From: an uncultured Flavobacteriales bacterium
GTDB lineage: Bacteria; Bacteroidota; Bacteroidia; Flavobacteriales_D; Sanyastnellaceae
Assembly: GCA_905479115.1 (NCBI GenBank)
Contig: CAJQLF010000050.1
Location: forward strand, 1-53,229
DNA: 53,229 nucleotides
Direction of reading: 5' to 3'
The translations under genes and the position numbers were made by a program. Each line of letters begins with the position of its first letter. The stretch's first letter is position 1. This document shows, piece after piece, positions 43,285 to 51,627 of this stretch. The notes beneath the pieces are model-generated. The model made no database searches. It saw only the letters and a program-made list of their open reading frames with translations, and had not been told where the DNA came from.

Positions 43285-46143
43285 ATGAAACCTTATCGTA
43301 ATCCTCTTCTCACGGCCTGTTTTGCCCTTTTTGCATTAACGGGAACTGCACAAATCGCTTCGGACGAAACTCCGTTCATTGAACATGAATTGTTGCTCAT
43401 GATTGAGAGCGATGTTGAATCTGAAAAGGTGCTCTCGTCGTTGAAGGCGTCGATTAATTTTGATGTTTTAGGCGTGCCATCCCCCTCTGCAAAGGTCTAT
43501 CACTTGTTTGTTCCTGGTGAAAATTGGGCGCATGCCTTGGATGTGTTCGGAGCTCACCGACACGTCAAGGCTGTGCAATTGAATCACCTTGTTCAGCACA
43601 GAGAAACGGTGCCCAACGATCCCAACTTTGGCCAACAATGGCACCATGTGGAATCAGGTGACCACGACATCGACTCGGATCTCGCATGGGACGTCACCAC
43701 AGGAGGTGTGGCAGGCAATGGTGCTCGCATTGTGGTAGCTGTGCTTGAAGGCGGTGGCTCCAATTACAACCATGTCGATTTAATTGACAACCATTGGACC
43801 AATGACCTGGAGATTCCCGACAACGGCATCGACGACGATAGCAACGGGTATGTTGATGACTACAACGGCTGGAATTCAGGCAACAACACGGACAACATTG
43901 CAGGTGGAGGTCACGGTACATCCGTAAGTGGGATGATCGGCGCAACGGGTGACAACGGCAGCGGCGGTGCAGGCGTTAACTGGGACGTAGATATCATGCA
44001 GATTGATATGGCGGGTGGTTTGTCCGAGTCGAATGTTATTGCTGCGTACGAGTACCCTAAGGTCATGCGCGATCTTTTCAATGCTTCAAACGGTGCTGAA
44101 GGAGCTTTCGTTGTGGCCACCAATGCTTCCTGGGGCATCGACCAAGCCAACCCACTGAATTATCCATTGTGGTGCGCCTATTACGACGAGTTGGGTGCGT
44201 CGGGCATTTTAAATTGTGGAGCGACTACGAATGCGGCTTTGAATGTGGATGCTGTGGGGGACATGCCCACAGCATGCGGATCGGATTACATGGTCTCGGT
44301 CACGGCGACCAATGACAATGACGTTCGGACATTCAGTGGTTATGGCGTAAACACCATTGATTTGGGGGCCCCGGGAGACCAGGTGTACCTTCCGAGTGGA
44401 AGCAGTGGATATGGAAACACCAGCGGTACATCCTTCGCAAGCCCGTGTGTCGCAGGAGCCATTGGACTGGTCTACAGTGTGCCCTGTCCAGATTTGGCAG
44501 AGCTCTCCATCGCCAATCCACAGGGTGGTGCGGACCTGGTGAGAGGATACATTTTTGGCGGCGTTGATTTGGTTCCCAATTTATTGACTGAAGTTGCCAC
44601 AGGAGGGCGACTGAATGTTGCGAACTCCGTCAATCTCGCGCTAGAAGGCTGTGGTCCTGTGGAGTGCTCGATTGAGTCTTTTGAGGTTTTGGCCAGCTGC
44701 GTTTATGACATGGATGCGGATACGGTGTTGACCATCGCGACCCTCGATGTTGCCTTTTCGAGCTTTTTGTGTGAAGCGGAAATTTTATGCTATAAAGATT
44801 CCGCGAGTTCGTCTTGGACATGCGGATTGACCGAACTCATGGACCTTGAGTTGAGCAACGGATCGTCTGCGATTCTAGAAGGGCTCATGCCCAATACGAC
44901 CTACGAAGTTTATTTCGTATCGGATACGGTAACCAGTGACACCCTGTCCTTTTTAACACCGGATTGCAGCGCTTTGGTTTCAGGGTGTACGGATCCCGAA
45001 GCAGATAATTTTGACACGGATGCTACGCTGGATGACGGCAGTTGCGCGTACCCTTGCTCTGAGGTAGTTTTCACGGTTACGACGGATTGTTGGCCCGATG
45101 AAGTCAGTTGGTTGATCGCAGATGCGGACTCTGAAACATTGGTGGAAGTGACCGCTGGAACTTACGCTGAAGAAGGCAATGATGAAGTTTGGAGCGGTTG
45201 CTTAACCCATGGGTGTCATACCCTAACGATTTCTGATTCGTATGGAGATGGCATGTACGGAAGTCAATGGCCGGGGTGTGACGTCGACGGAAATTACGTG
45301 CTTGAGACTCTTGAAGGTGCGGTAATCTTCGCAATGGAAGATCCGGATTACGGAGATGCCATTGCACACTTGTTTTGCCTGCCAATCGTTCCAGGCTGCA
45401 TGGAGTCGGGGGCGTGCAACTATGACCCGGACGCCAATGCAGACGACGGTTCATGCTTCAGTCCGGGGGATTCCTGCGATGACGGCGACGAAGAGACGGT
45501 GATGGATGCTTATGGCGCGGACTGTGAGTGCACAGGTGTGCCAGCAATTCTTGGCTGCACAGATGCAGCGGCCTGCAATTATGAGGCCGGGGCGAATGTG
45601 GATGACGGCACGTGTTTTTATATTGCACAAGGCACAGTGGTGGGGGCGGCTTCGGCGACAGATCAGACGGTTGAATCCTACAGCTACGATGGAGTTGCAG
45701 AAAATGACTACTCTTGGACTGTTGGCGGCGGGAGCATCGTAGGCGAAACTTCAGGCACCGGGCTGCTCAGCATAGAAGTGAATTGGGAGTCGACGGGCAG
45801 TGGCTTGGTGACGGTCATTGAGACTGATACGACCGGCTGTTCAGGATCCGTAGAATTGGAAGTCGACCTGCTGGTAAATCACGTTTCAGAATGGGAGTCG
45901 ATGGGATTTCAAGTGTATCCTAATCCGGCATCAAGCACGGTCCGCGTTTCCCGCGGGGCATCCAGTACCGCGGTTGCTTTTGTGGAATTGATTAGTGCAG
46001 GAGGAAAGTACGTAGCATCGTGGCCGATGAATGGCGATCAACGCGAACTCGATGTAAGCGGGTTTGCCGCAGGCATGTACACATTGCAGCTGCAGACGGC
46101 AGACGGCGAGGCTGTGCAGGTTCCGATGCTGATTCAACGTTGA
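43285..46143 (+). CDS. Secreted subtilisin-like (S8) serine protease with Cys-rich repeats and T9SS sorting domain; catalytic Asp replaced by Glu
   Basis: The signal peptide (to TGTAQ, about residue 23) is followed by an inhibitor-like propeptide (about 30-105) and the S8 domain. The His motif GGGHGTSVSGMIGA (His210) and Ser motif GTSFASPCVAGA (Ser383) are canonical; Asn316 in CGATTNAA is the likely oxyanion residue. The first motif reads VVAVLEGGGSNYNHVDL, so the usual catalytic Asp is Glu155 (codon GAA at 43747). After about residue 460 come Cys-rich regions with GCTDPEADNFDTDATLDDGSC-type repeats (three copies) and a type A sorting domain (VYPNPASSTVRV...AAGMYTLQL). It is expected to be an exported surface protease, but activity with Glu at the Asp position is uncertain. 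Confidence 0.88.
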   Translation: MKPYRNPLLTACFALFALTGTAQIASDETPFIEHELLLMIESDVESEKVLSSLKASINFDVLGVPSPSAKVYHLFVPGENWAHALDVFGAHRHVKAVQLNHLVQHRETVPNDPNFGQQWHHVESGDHDIDSDLAWDVTTGGVAGNGARIVVAVLEGGGSNYNHVDLIDNHWTNDLEIPDNGIDDDSNGYVDDYNGWNSGNNTDNIAGGGHGTSVSGMIGATGDNGSGGAGVNWDVDIMQIDMAGGLSESNVIAAYEYPKVMRDLFNASNGAEGAFVVATNASWGIDQANPLNYPLWCAYYDELGASGILNCGATTNAALNVDAVGDMPTACGSDYMVSVTATNDNDVRTFSGYGVNTIDLGAPGDQVYLPSGSSGYGNTSGTSFASPCVAGAIGLVYSVPCPDLAELSIANPQGGADLVRGYIFGGVDLVPNLLTEVATGGRLNVANSVNLALEGCGPVECSIESFEVLASCVYDMDADTVLTIATLDVAFSSFLCEAEILCYKDSASSSWTCGLTELMDLELSNGSSAILEGLMPNTTYEVYFVSDTVTSDTLSFLTPDCSALVSGCTDPEADNFDTDATLDDGSCAYPCSEVVFTVTTDCWPDEVSWLIADADSETLVEVTAGTYAEEGNDEVWSGCLTHGCHTLTISDSYGDGMYGSQWPGCDVDGNYVLETLEGAVIFAMEDPDYGDAIAHLFCLPIVPGCMESGACNYDPDANADDGSCFSPGDSCDDGDEETVMDAYGADCECTGVPAILGCTDAAACNYEAGANVDDGTCFYIAQGTVVGAASATDQTVESYSYDGVAENDYSWTVGGGSIVGETSGTGLLSIEVNWESTGSGLVTVIETDTTGCSGSVELEVDLLVNHVSEWESMGFQVYPNPASSTVRVSRGASSTAVAFVELISAGGKYVASWPMNGDQRELDVSGFAAGMYTLQLQTADGEAVQVPMLIQR

Positions 46144-46165
46144 ATAGAGGCTCCTTCCTGCGAGG

Positions 46166-47023
46166 TCAAGAGCCAATTTTCAACCACAGAGACCCGCCAT
46201 GGGGCTCAACCCCGCGTGTATTGGGGTGATTCCAAATGGGGGCGAGCTGTGCTTTTAAATCGGGCTGCTGATCCACCCAAAATGCAGGAAAGATGGTCCG
46301 GTATCTGAGGGGATTGCTGAGCAATGCCACGGCTAGAAGGTATTGTTCAGAATATGCACGGTCGCACATGTCTTGAGGGTAGTCCCAAGGCAAGTAGATG
46401 TCGTGAATTTGGACGAGGACACCTGGTTTGAGTGAAGGAAGCCATTCGGTGAAGAAAACGGTCGCATCCGAGTTGGGAAGTGCACGATGGCTGTTGTCGA
46501 TGAATAAGATATCACCAGCCTCCAATGATTCCATGCATTCGCGTCCAACTTGTTCGAACGGGAGGCGAAGGATGGTTTGTGATACCTGGTCAATGTCAGC
46601 TCGTGGATAGGGATCGATGCTGATGATTTCCGTCTCTGAAGAATGTTGGTTTTTGGCTGCTGCCGCTACCAAGGTGGAATTCCCCGACCCGACTTCCATG
46701 TAACGCTTGGGTTGGTACTCGGCGATCATCATATACAACGCGGCCATATCCAACCCAGGCAGGTAGCCGTTGTTCCAACCAGGCTTGAGGGCATTCGACT
46801 CTTCGCTTCGGGGTCGGATGGCTTGCAGGTGTTCTTGGTAGGCTAGGATTTTGGTTACGTGGGCTTGAATCTCCTCTTTTTCTGAAGCCAACTGCTGATG
46901 AATCAAAGGAATTCCTTGATCACTTGCCGGGCGAAAGCGAGGTTTGAATTCTACTGGGTAATCCAAATGGATGGTTTGCCATCTACTCGACAAAAACCTA
47001 TACCACGATTTCAGTTTGCTCAT
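46166..47023 (-). CDS. Class I SAM-dependent methyltransferase-like protein
   Basis: The start is at the ATG at 47023, which overlaps the plsC stop by four bases (ATGA). The 285-residue protein has the motif I glycine loop YMEVGSGNSTLVAAAA, the acidic motif IISIDPYPRADID and a later DILFIDNSHRALPNSDATVFF, in the manner of Methyltransf_24/cephalosporin-hydroxylase-type enzymes. No signal or membrane segment is present. The substrate is unknown. Last gene of a four-gene overlapping group with the peptidase, pseudouridine synthase and acyltransferase. Confidence 0.78.
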   Translation of the reverse strand: MSKLKSWYRFLSSRWQTIHLDYPVEFKPRFRPASDQGIPLIHQQLASEKEEIQAHVTKILAYQEHLQAIRPRSEESNALKPGWNNGYLPGLDMAALYMMIAEYQPKRYMEVGSGNSTLVAAAAKNQHSSETEIISIDPYPRADIDQVSQTILRLPFEQVGRECMESLEAGDILFIDNSHRALPNSDATVFFTEWLPSLKPGVLVQIHDIYLPWDYPQDMCDRAYSEQYLLAVALLSNPLRYRTIFPAFWVDQQPDLKAQLAPIWNHPNTRGVEPHGGSLWLKIGS

Positions 47024-47781
47024 TTCGACTCTTCTCTGTTCAAGGTGTCCCATTCAGTACGAAGCAAGAGTGCTTCATTTTCGGTCCATTGCCTTGTTTT
47101 CTTCAACATTTCTGCTCCGTCGGTATGACGGAAGGTTGGACCATAGGAGACTTTGACGTCGATGTGTCGAACACCAAACTGCTTCCATGCATGAGGCACA
47201 AATTTGCTTTGTCCTACCCAGGCGATGTTGGGGTCTTTGTACTCAATTGCTATCGGGGTGATAGGAAACCCTCCTTCTGCACTGATGTAGAACATCGAGG
47301 GGCGGTATTCCAACAAATCGGGACCTATATGCGTTGTTCCCTCTGGAAAAATAACAATCCCGAATCCATCCCGTAGGCGATCTTTAACCGATTCTCGCGT
47401 TTGCTTTCGACTTGAGGGATCTTTTCGATTGACCCAAATGGTTCCTAACAGTGTTGCTCCCCAGCCAATGATGGGCCACGATTTGCTCTCTACACGGCCA
47501 ACGAATACCACAGGATGTTTGGCTGGAATCATCACTGCATCAACATAACTGCGATGGTTGCCCATCAAAATGGAGGGCTCATCTGGAAGTTCCCCTTTGA
47601 TGGAAACACGAATGCCCATGAGTCGATGCACGCTGCGGATGTAATGAAGCAGCAGGCGATGGTTCTTTGCCCTATCTGCACCAAAAATCAGCCGGATGAT
47701 AAACAACACCATCACATACACCAGAGTCATTAAGAGATATCCGGGAATCCGAATGCTGGAACGTATAAATCTTGCAATCAT
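47020..47781 (-). CDS. plsC: 1-acyl-sn-glycerol-3-phosphate acyltransferase (PlsC-like)
   Basis: This 253-residue protein has an N-terminal hydrophobic anchor (about 10-35), the acyltransferase catalytic motif NHRSYVDA (NHxSxxD), the phosphate-binding motif FPEGTTHIG and a VNRKD segment. It transfers an acyl chain to lysophosphatidic acid at the inner membrane; other lysolipid acceptors are possible. The start overlaps the pseudouridine synthase stop by four bases. Confidence 0.88.
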   Translation of the reverse strand: MIARFIRSSIRIPGYLLMTLVYVMVLFIIRLIFGADRAKNHRLLLHYIRSVHRLMGIRVSIKGELPDEPSILMGNHRSYVDAVMIPAKHPVVFVGRVESKSWPIIGWGATLLGTIWVNRKDPSSRKQTRESVKDRLRDGFGIVIFPEGTTHIGPDLLEYRPSMFYISAEGGFPITPIAIEYKDPNIAWVGQSKFVPHAWKQFGVRHIDVKVSYGPTFRHTDGAEMLKKTRQWTENEALLLRTEWDTLNREESK

Positions 47782-48527
47782 GAAGGCAACGAAGATAGGA
47801 GTATCCGGCTTTCCAATCTTGCTTGGTGCACAAAGGGGATTTTCATGAATTTTCGCGAGGGCAATTGAGCGATGTGAATGGGGTGTCCAGAAATGGGGTG
47901 GGAGAACTTGATTTCATGCGCACAAAGAAACAAGCCCTTGCCCCGGTAGACTCCATTCGCATGCTTGTACTGGTCATCTCCGACCACTCCATGGCGGAGT
48001 GCGTGGGTGTGTTTTCGGATTTGATGGGTCCGGCCCGTGTGAAGCTGAAGAGCCACCAGGCTGACGGCTCCTGCTCCCGCGATTTCCCCAGTTTGGATGC
48101 ATTCCAGGTCTGTGTGAGCAGTTTGTCCGTCAATCGGAAGACGGATTCGCATGCTCCGGGTTACTGCGCCATGCAAGAGAGCTAAGTACCGTTTTATAAC
48201 CGTCTGTTGAGCAAATGCATCGCCCATTTTTTGAATAGCCTCGAGGTGCAATCCAAATACAACCCAGCCGCTGGTAGCAAAATCTAATCGATGGCACGGC
48301 TCGATTTTCAGTGGGCGTTCCGAGCTGTTTTTCTCCTCCATGTACTGTGTAATTCGCCGCTTGAAGGTTGCGCCGGAATTGCCCGAAGTCAATACTCCAT
48401 GCGGTTTCCAAGCTACGAGGACATCGTGGTCGATGTAACCAATGTTCAGTTCGCCTTGGGAGCCGTGTGTCAAGGCGCTTGCTCGGCTGGCAACGGAACA
48501 TTCATCTCGTGGAGCATGAAGGCCCAC
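47778..48527 (-). CDS. RluA-family RNA pseudouridine synthase
   Basis: The protein has 249 residues from the ATG at 48527. It carries the catalytic CHRLDFATSGWVVFG (Asp in HRLD) and LHTGRTHQIRKH motifs, plus the family start DHDVLVAWKPHGVL. It isomerises uridine to pseudouridine in rRNA or tRNA; the exact target is not predictable, and there is no S4 domain. From the ATG it would overlap the upstream peptidase gene by 58 bases. A TTG at 48473 that overlaps the peptidase stop (TTGA) gives a more compact protein of 231 residues and could be the real start. Members with this C-terminal form usually differ at TSG-L; here it is TSGW. Confidence 0.88.
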   Translation of the reverse strand: MGLHAPRDECSVASRASALTHGSQGELNIGYIDHDVLVAWKPHGVLTSGNSGATFKRRITQYMEEKNSSERPLKIEPCHRLDFATSGWVVFGLHLEAIQKMGDAFAQQTVIKRYLALLHGAVTRSMRIRLPIDGQTAHTDLECIQTGEIAGAGAVSLVALQLHTGRTHQIRKHTHALRHGVVGDDQYKHANGVYRGKGLFLCAHEIKFSHPISGHPIHIAQLPSRKFMKIPFVHQARLESRILLSSLPS

Positions 48528-50629
48528 TTGTCGGCTTGTTCGTCTAAAATTTTAGAGGTCGGTTTTCCTGCACCGTGGCCGGCATTTTTTTCAATTCGTA
48601 TGAGGGCTGGTCTTTCCGAACCTTGGCATGCTTGCAACCGCGCGGCGAATTTAAAGCTGTGCGCAGGTACGACCCGGTCGTCATGATCCGCTGTGGTGAC
48701 CATGGTAGAGGGGTAGCTTGTTCCAGGCTTCAGGTTGTGGTAAGGACTGTAACGGGCCAAGTTTTCAAAATCTGCCTTGGAGCTGTCCGCGCAACCGTAT
48801 TCAGGAATCCAGCCCCAGCCGATGGTGAATCGGTGGTAGCGCAACATGTCCATTACACCTACGGCAGGAAACGCGACAGATGCCAAATCCGGACGCTGCG
48901 TCATCGTTGCACCAACCAAAAGGCCTCCGTTAGATCCTCCGGCAATTGCCAATCGGTCCGAACGGGTGTAGCCCGATTCAATCAAATACTCTGCAGCTGC
49001 AATGAAATCGTCAAAGACGTTTTGTTTTTTGAGCAACATACCCGCCTCGTGCCAATCTTCCCCAAACTCTCCACCTCCCCGTAAATTGGGCATTGCGTAG
49101 ACGCCGTCATTTTCCAATAACAGCAACAATGAAGAGCTAAAACTCGGAGTGAGACTGATATTGAATCCGCCGTAGGCGTAGAGATATGTAGGATTGCTTC
49201 CATCCATCTTGAGTCCTTTCTTATGGACGATGAACATCGGGACTTTCGTGCCGTCTTTGGAGGAATACCAAACTTGCTTCGACTCGAAAGCCGCTGGGTC
49301 GAAATCGACTTGAGGCGCTGCGAACACAGTGCTTTTGCCCGTTGCCATGTCATACCGATAAACGGTGGTGGGGTAAGTGAATGAGGTAAAGACGTAAAAG
49401 GTCTCTGTGGCGCTTGATTTCCCTCCAAAACCACCAACTGATCCAGCATCTGTGGGTAAGGTGATGGTTCGAGGGTTGGAGCCGTCCATTTCGAGTCGAA
49501 CGACTGCATTGCAGGCATTTTGGAGGTAGGTTGCAAACAACTGTCCGCCCGTGCTGCTCACCCCTTCGAGCAGGTGCTGAGAGGCGGGAATAATATCCAC
49601 TTGATCCGAATGGTCTTGGACATTAATTCCGACTAACCGATAAGTGGGGGCGTCTTCATCTGTTAAAACCAGCAGCCGACCGTCGTGGTGATCCGCAACG
49701 GAACACCTCGTATCGAATCCGGAAACAAGGGACCGCCAGCCTGCATCAGGCGCTTGCAAGTCCAAGTAGTCGAGGCTATTCCCGTCGGTACCGGTGGAGG
49801 TGCTGAGTATCAGGTATCTTCGGTCTTCGGTGGAGTATGCGAAGTGATAGCGATTAGGTTCGTCATCATTGCGGTAGACCAATTTGTCTTCGGATTGCGG
49901 AGTACCAACCTCGTGGTAGTAGACACTATGAAAGGTGTTTTCAGCACTGAAAGCACTTCCATCGGGAGCGGGGTAGCGGCTATAGTAGAATCCGTTCCCC
50001 ACCCAGCTGCTGCCGGAAAACTTCACCCACTTCAATACATCACCTTGCGGTTGGCCGGTAGCCAGATCCCACACGTGAATTTCTTGCCAATCTGAGCCCG
50101 CAGCATTCTGGGTGACCGCTATGTATCGATCGTCTTCGGAAGCGCTGCCAAGGGAGGCCGTTACGGTGCCATCCTCGCTGAGACTGTTCGGATCTAAGAA
50201 GACTCGGTCCTCTCCATCTATGGAGTCTCGAACGTACCATACGCTTTGATTTTGAAGGCCGTTATTGATGCTGAGGAAATAGCGGTTGCCAATTTTTCGT
50301 GGCATACCGATTTTCTCATAATTATATAATGCCTCAAATCGGTTTCGGAGCGGCTCACGCCAGTCTATCCTGCTGAGATAGGATTGTGTAAATGAGATTT
50401 GGCTGTCGACCCAACCTTCCGTTTCAGCTGACCGATCATCTTCGAGCCAGCGATAAGGGTCGTCAACTTCAGTATTCCAAAGGGTGTCTTTGACGTCCGT
50501 GACGCGGGTCGATGGATAGTCCAATTGTAAAGAAGTATTTGTTGGTGAAGAATCGCAGCCTAGGCCGAGCATCATGGCAAGTACCCAAGGCGAGCCGAAT
50601 GATTTTGCAAAAGGAAATTTTGATGGCAT
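48470..50629 (-). CDS. Prolyl oligopeptidase (S9A) lipoprotein
   Basis: This 719-residue protein has a lipoprotein signal (..LAMMLGLGC, Cys25), an N-terminal helix region (DDPYRWLEDDRSAETEGWVDSQ), a seven-bladed propeller and the alpha/beta hydrolase lid. Catalytic residues are Ser566 in AIAGGSNGGLL, Asp in ADHDDRVVPAHS and His in KNAGHGAGKP. It cleaves short peptides after proline. Lipid anchoring puts it in the periplasm or at the surface, where it would process peptides released by secreted proteases such as the nearby subtilase. It heads the overlapping minus-strand group. Confidence 0.93.
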   Translation of the reverse strand: MPSKFPFAKSFGSPWVLAMMLGLGCDSSPTNTSLQLDYPSTRVTDVKDTLWNTEVDDPYRWLEDDRSAETEGWVDSQISFTQSYLSRIDWREPLRNRFEALYNYEKIGMPRKIGNRYFLSINNGLQNQSVWYVRDSIDGEDRVFLDPNSLSEDGTVTASLGSASEDDRYIAVTQNAAGSDWQEIHVWDLATGQPQGDVLKWVKFSGSSWVGNGFYYSRYPAPDGSAFSAENTFHSVYYHEVGTPQSEDKLVYRNDDEPNRYHFAYSTEDRRYLILSTSTGTDGNSLDYLDLQAPDAGWRSLVSGFDTRCSVADHHDGRLLVLTDEDAPTYRLVGINVQDHSDQVDIIPASQHLLEGVSSTGGQLFATYLQNACNAVVRLEMDGSNPRTITLPTDAGSVGGFGGKSSATETFYVFTSFTYPTTVYRYDMATGKSTVFAAPQVDFDPAAFESKQVWYSSKDGTKVPMFIVHKKGLKMDGSNPTYLYAYGGFNISLTPSFSSSLLLLLENDGVYAMPNLRGGGEFGEDWHEAGMLLKKQNVFDDFIAAAEYLIESGYTRSDRLAIAGGSNGGLLVGATMTQRPDLASVAFPAVGVMDMLRYHRFTIGWGWIPEYGCADSSKADFENLARYSPYHNLKPGTSYPSTMVTTADHDDRVVPAHSFKFAARLQACQGSERPALIRIEKNAGHGAGKPTSKILDEQADKWAFMLHEMNVPLPAEQAP

Positions 50630-50650
50630 GATGGCTTAGTTACTTTTTAA

Positions 50651-50691
50651 ACAGGTCAAACATACCTCAATCAGCCTCAATACAGGTCAAA
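50651..50691. repeat. Helically phased TCAA repeats in the divergent POP/RRM promoter region
   Basis: ACAGGTCAAA occurs at 50651-50660 and 50682-50691, and CCTCAAT half-copies at 50666-50671 and 50676-50681 fill the gap. The TCAA cores therefore sit at 50656, 50667, 50677 and 50687, a 10-11 base period. The last copy abuts a TAATTTTG -7 box at 50696. It is a candidate multi-site operator. Confidence 0.4.
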
Positions 50692-50695
50692 TATT

Positions 50696-50703
50696 TAATT
50701 TTG
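50696..50703 (+). promoter_or_regulatory. TAnnTTTG -7 element upstream of the RRM gene
   Basis: TAATTTTG is an exact Bacteroidota -7 match, 168 bases before the RRM start, directly after the phased repeats. If used, it gives a long 5' leader. No clear TTTG -33 box is visible. Confidence 0.3.
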
Positions 50704-50871
50704 ATGGCAGTCATAACCGGCCGGTTTTTCCATGCGAAAGGCGAAAACAAGAGGAAAGAAGTTCATCTAAGTGAGAAAAAGCGTATTTTCGTAAGTGTGT
50801 TGAAAAGAATTGAAGTCGAGAATATTATTTTGGCTGGTATCAGCCTCCAACAATCCCATTCTAAAAGTTAG

Positions 50872-51408
50872 ATGAAATTATTCGTAGCTAAGTTGAACCG
50901 AGATGTCGAAGATGAGCACTTGGTTGAATTGTTCTCTGAGTACGGAGAGGTTGCATATGCTCGGGTCATCACGGATCGAGACACCGGTCAGTCGAAATGC
51001 TTTGGTTTTGTTCAAATGAGAAACGAGGCAGGTGGCCGAGCAGCCATGGAAGCCTTGAATGGATACACCTTCCGAGATTTTGAAATGGTCGTGAAGGAGG
51101 CGGAACAAAGACCGCGCGATGGTTCACCTAGGCCAACACGAACCGATTCGAGACCACGCACGGAATCGCCAGGAAACCGCTCCAGTGCGGGCGGAGCACC
51201 AAGGGGTGGGTCTGAACGAGCGACAGCTCCAAGTCCACCAGATGCAGCGAGTGATTCGTTTTCAAGGGATGCCCGGAAAAAGACGGCTCCTAAAAAAGGT
51301 AAGAGCAAGGGAGGAAGAGACATCTATGCCGATGGGGCGAAGCCAGCCAAAATGGGCTCGACCAAAACGAAGAATACGGATTGGCTTGATGATTTGGATG
51401 ATTTTTGA
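50872..51408 (+). CDS. RRM-type RNA-binding protein with low-complexity tail
   Basis: Residues 1-76 are one RNA recognition motif with RNP2 LFVAKL (3-8) and RNP1 KCFGFVQM (42-49), as in the small glycine/arginine-type RNA-binding proteins of Bacteroidota and cyanobacteria. The remaining 100 residues are low complexity and rich in Arg, Ser, Pro, Gly and Lys (basic), ending in an acidic TDWLDDLDDF. It probably binds single-stranded RNA. A long leader of up to 240 bases and a strong terminator suggest a single-gene transcript. Confidence 0.92.
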   Translation: MKLFVAKLNRDVEDEHLVELFSEYGEVAYARVITDRDTGQSKCFGFVQMRNEAGGRAAMEALNGYTFRDFEMVVKEAEQRPRDGSPRPTRTDSRPRTESPGNRSSAGGAPRGGSERATAPSPPDAASDSFSRDARKKTAPKKGKSKGGRDIYADGAKPAKMGSTKTKNTDWLDDLDDF

Positions 51409-51429
51409 CATTTGAAATGAAAATGGATT

Positions 51430-51459
51430 AAAAGGGGACAATTGTCCCCTTTTCTTTTT
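51430..51459 (+). terminator. Terminator of the RRM gene
   Basis: A 24-base perfect palindrome (AAAAGGGGACAA / TTGTCCCCTTTT) at 51430-51453, followed by further Ts, lies 22 bases after the stop. The GC stem GGGGAC/GTCCCC closes a 4-base AATT loop. Confidence 0.88.
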
Positions 51460-51627
51460 TCTGAGCCTGTCTCCAAAAAGTGATGGCTTGATGTTTTCTT
51501 GGTTTTTCTGTCAAATGAGGGGTCATTTTGAGCGTCTAAAAAAGCGGTCTTGTCGAGAAAAATTGAATTAATGTCGAGATGTATAGAGAATTTCGCTATA
51601 TTTACGATGCCATAAACCATCACGAAA

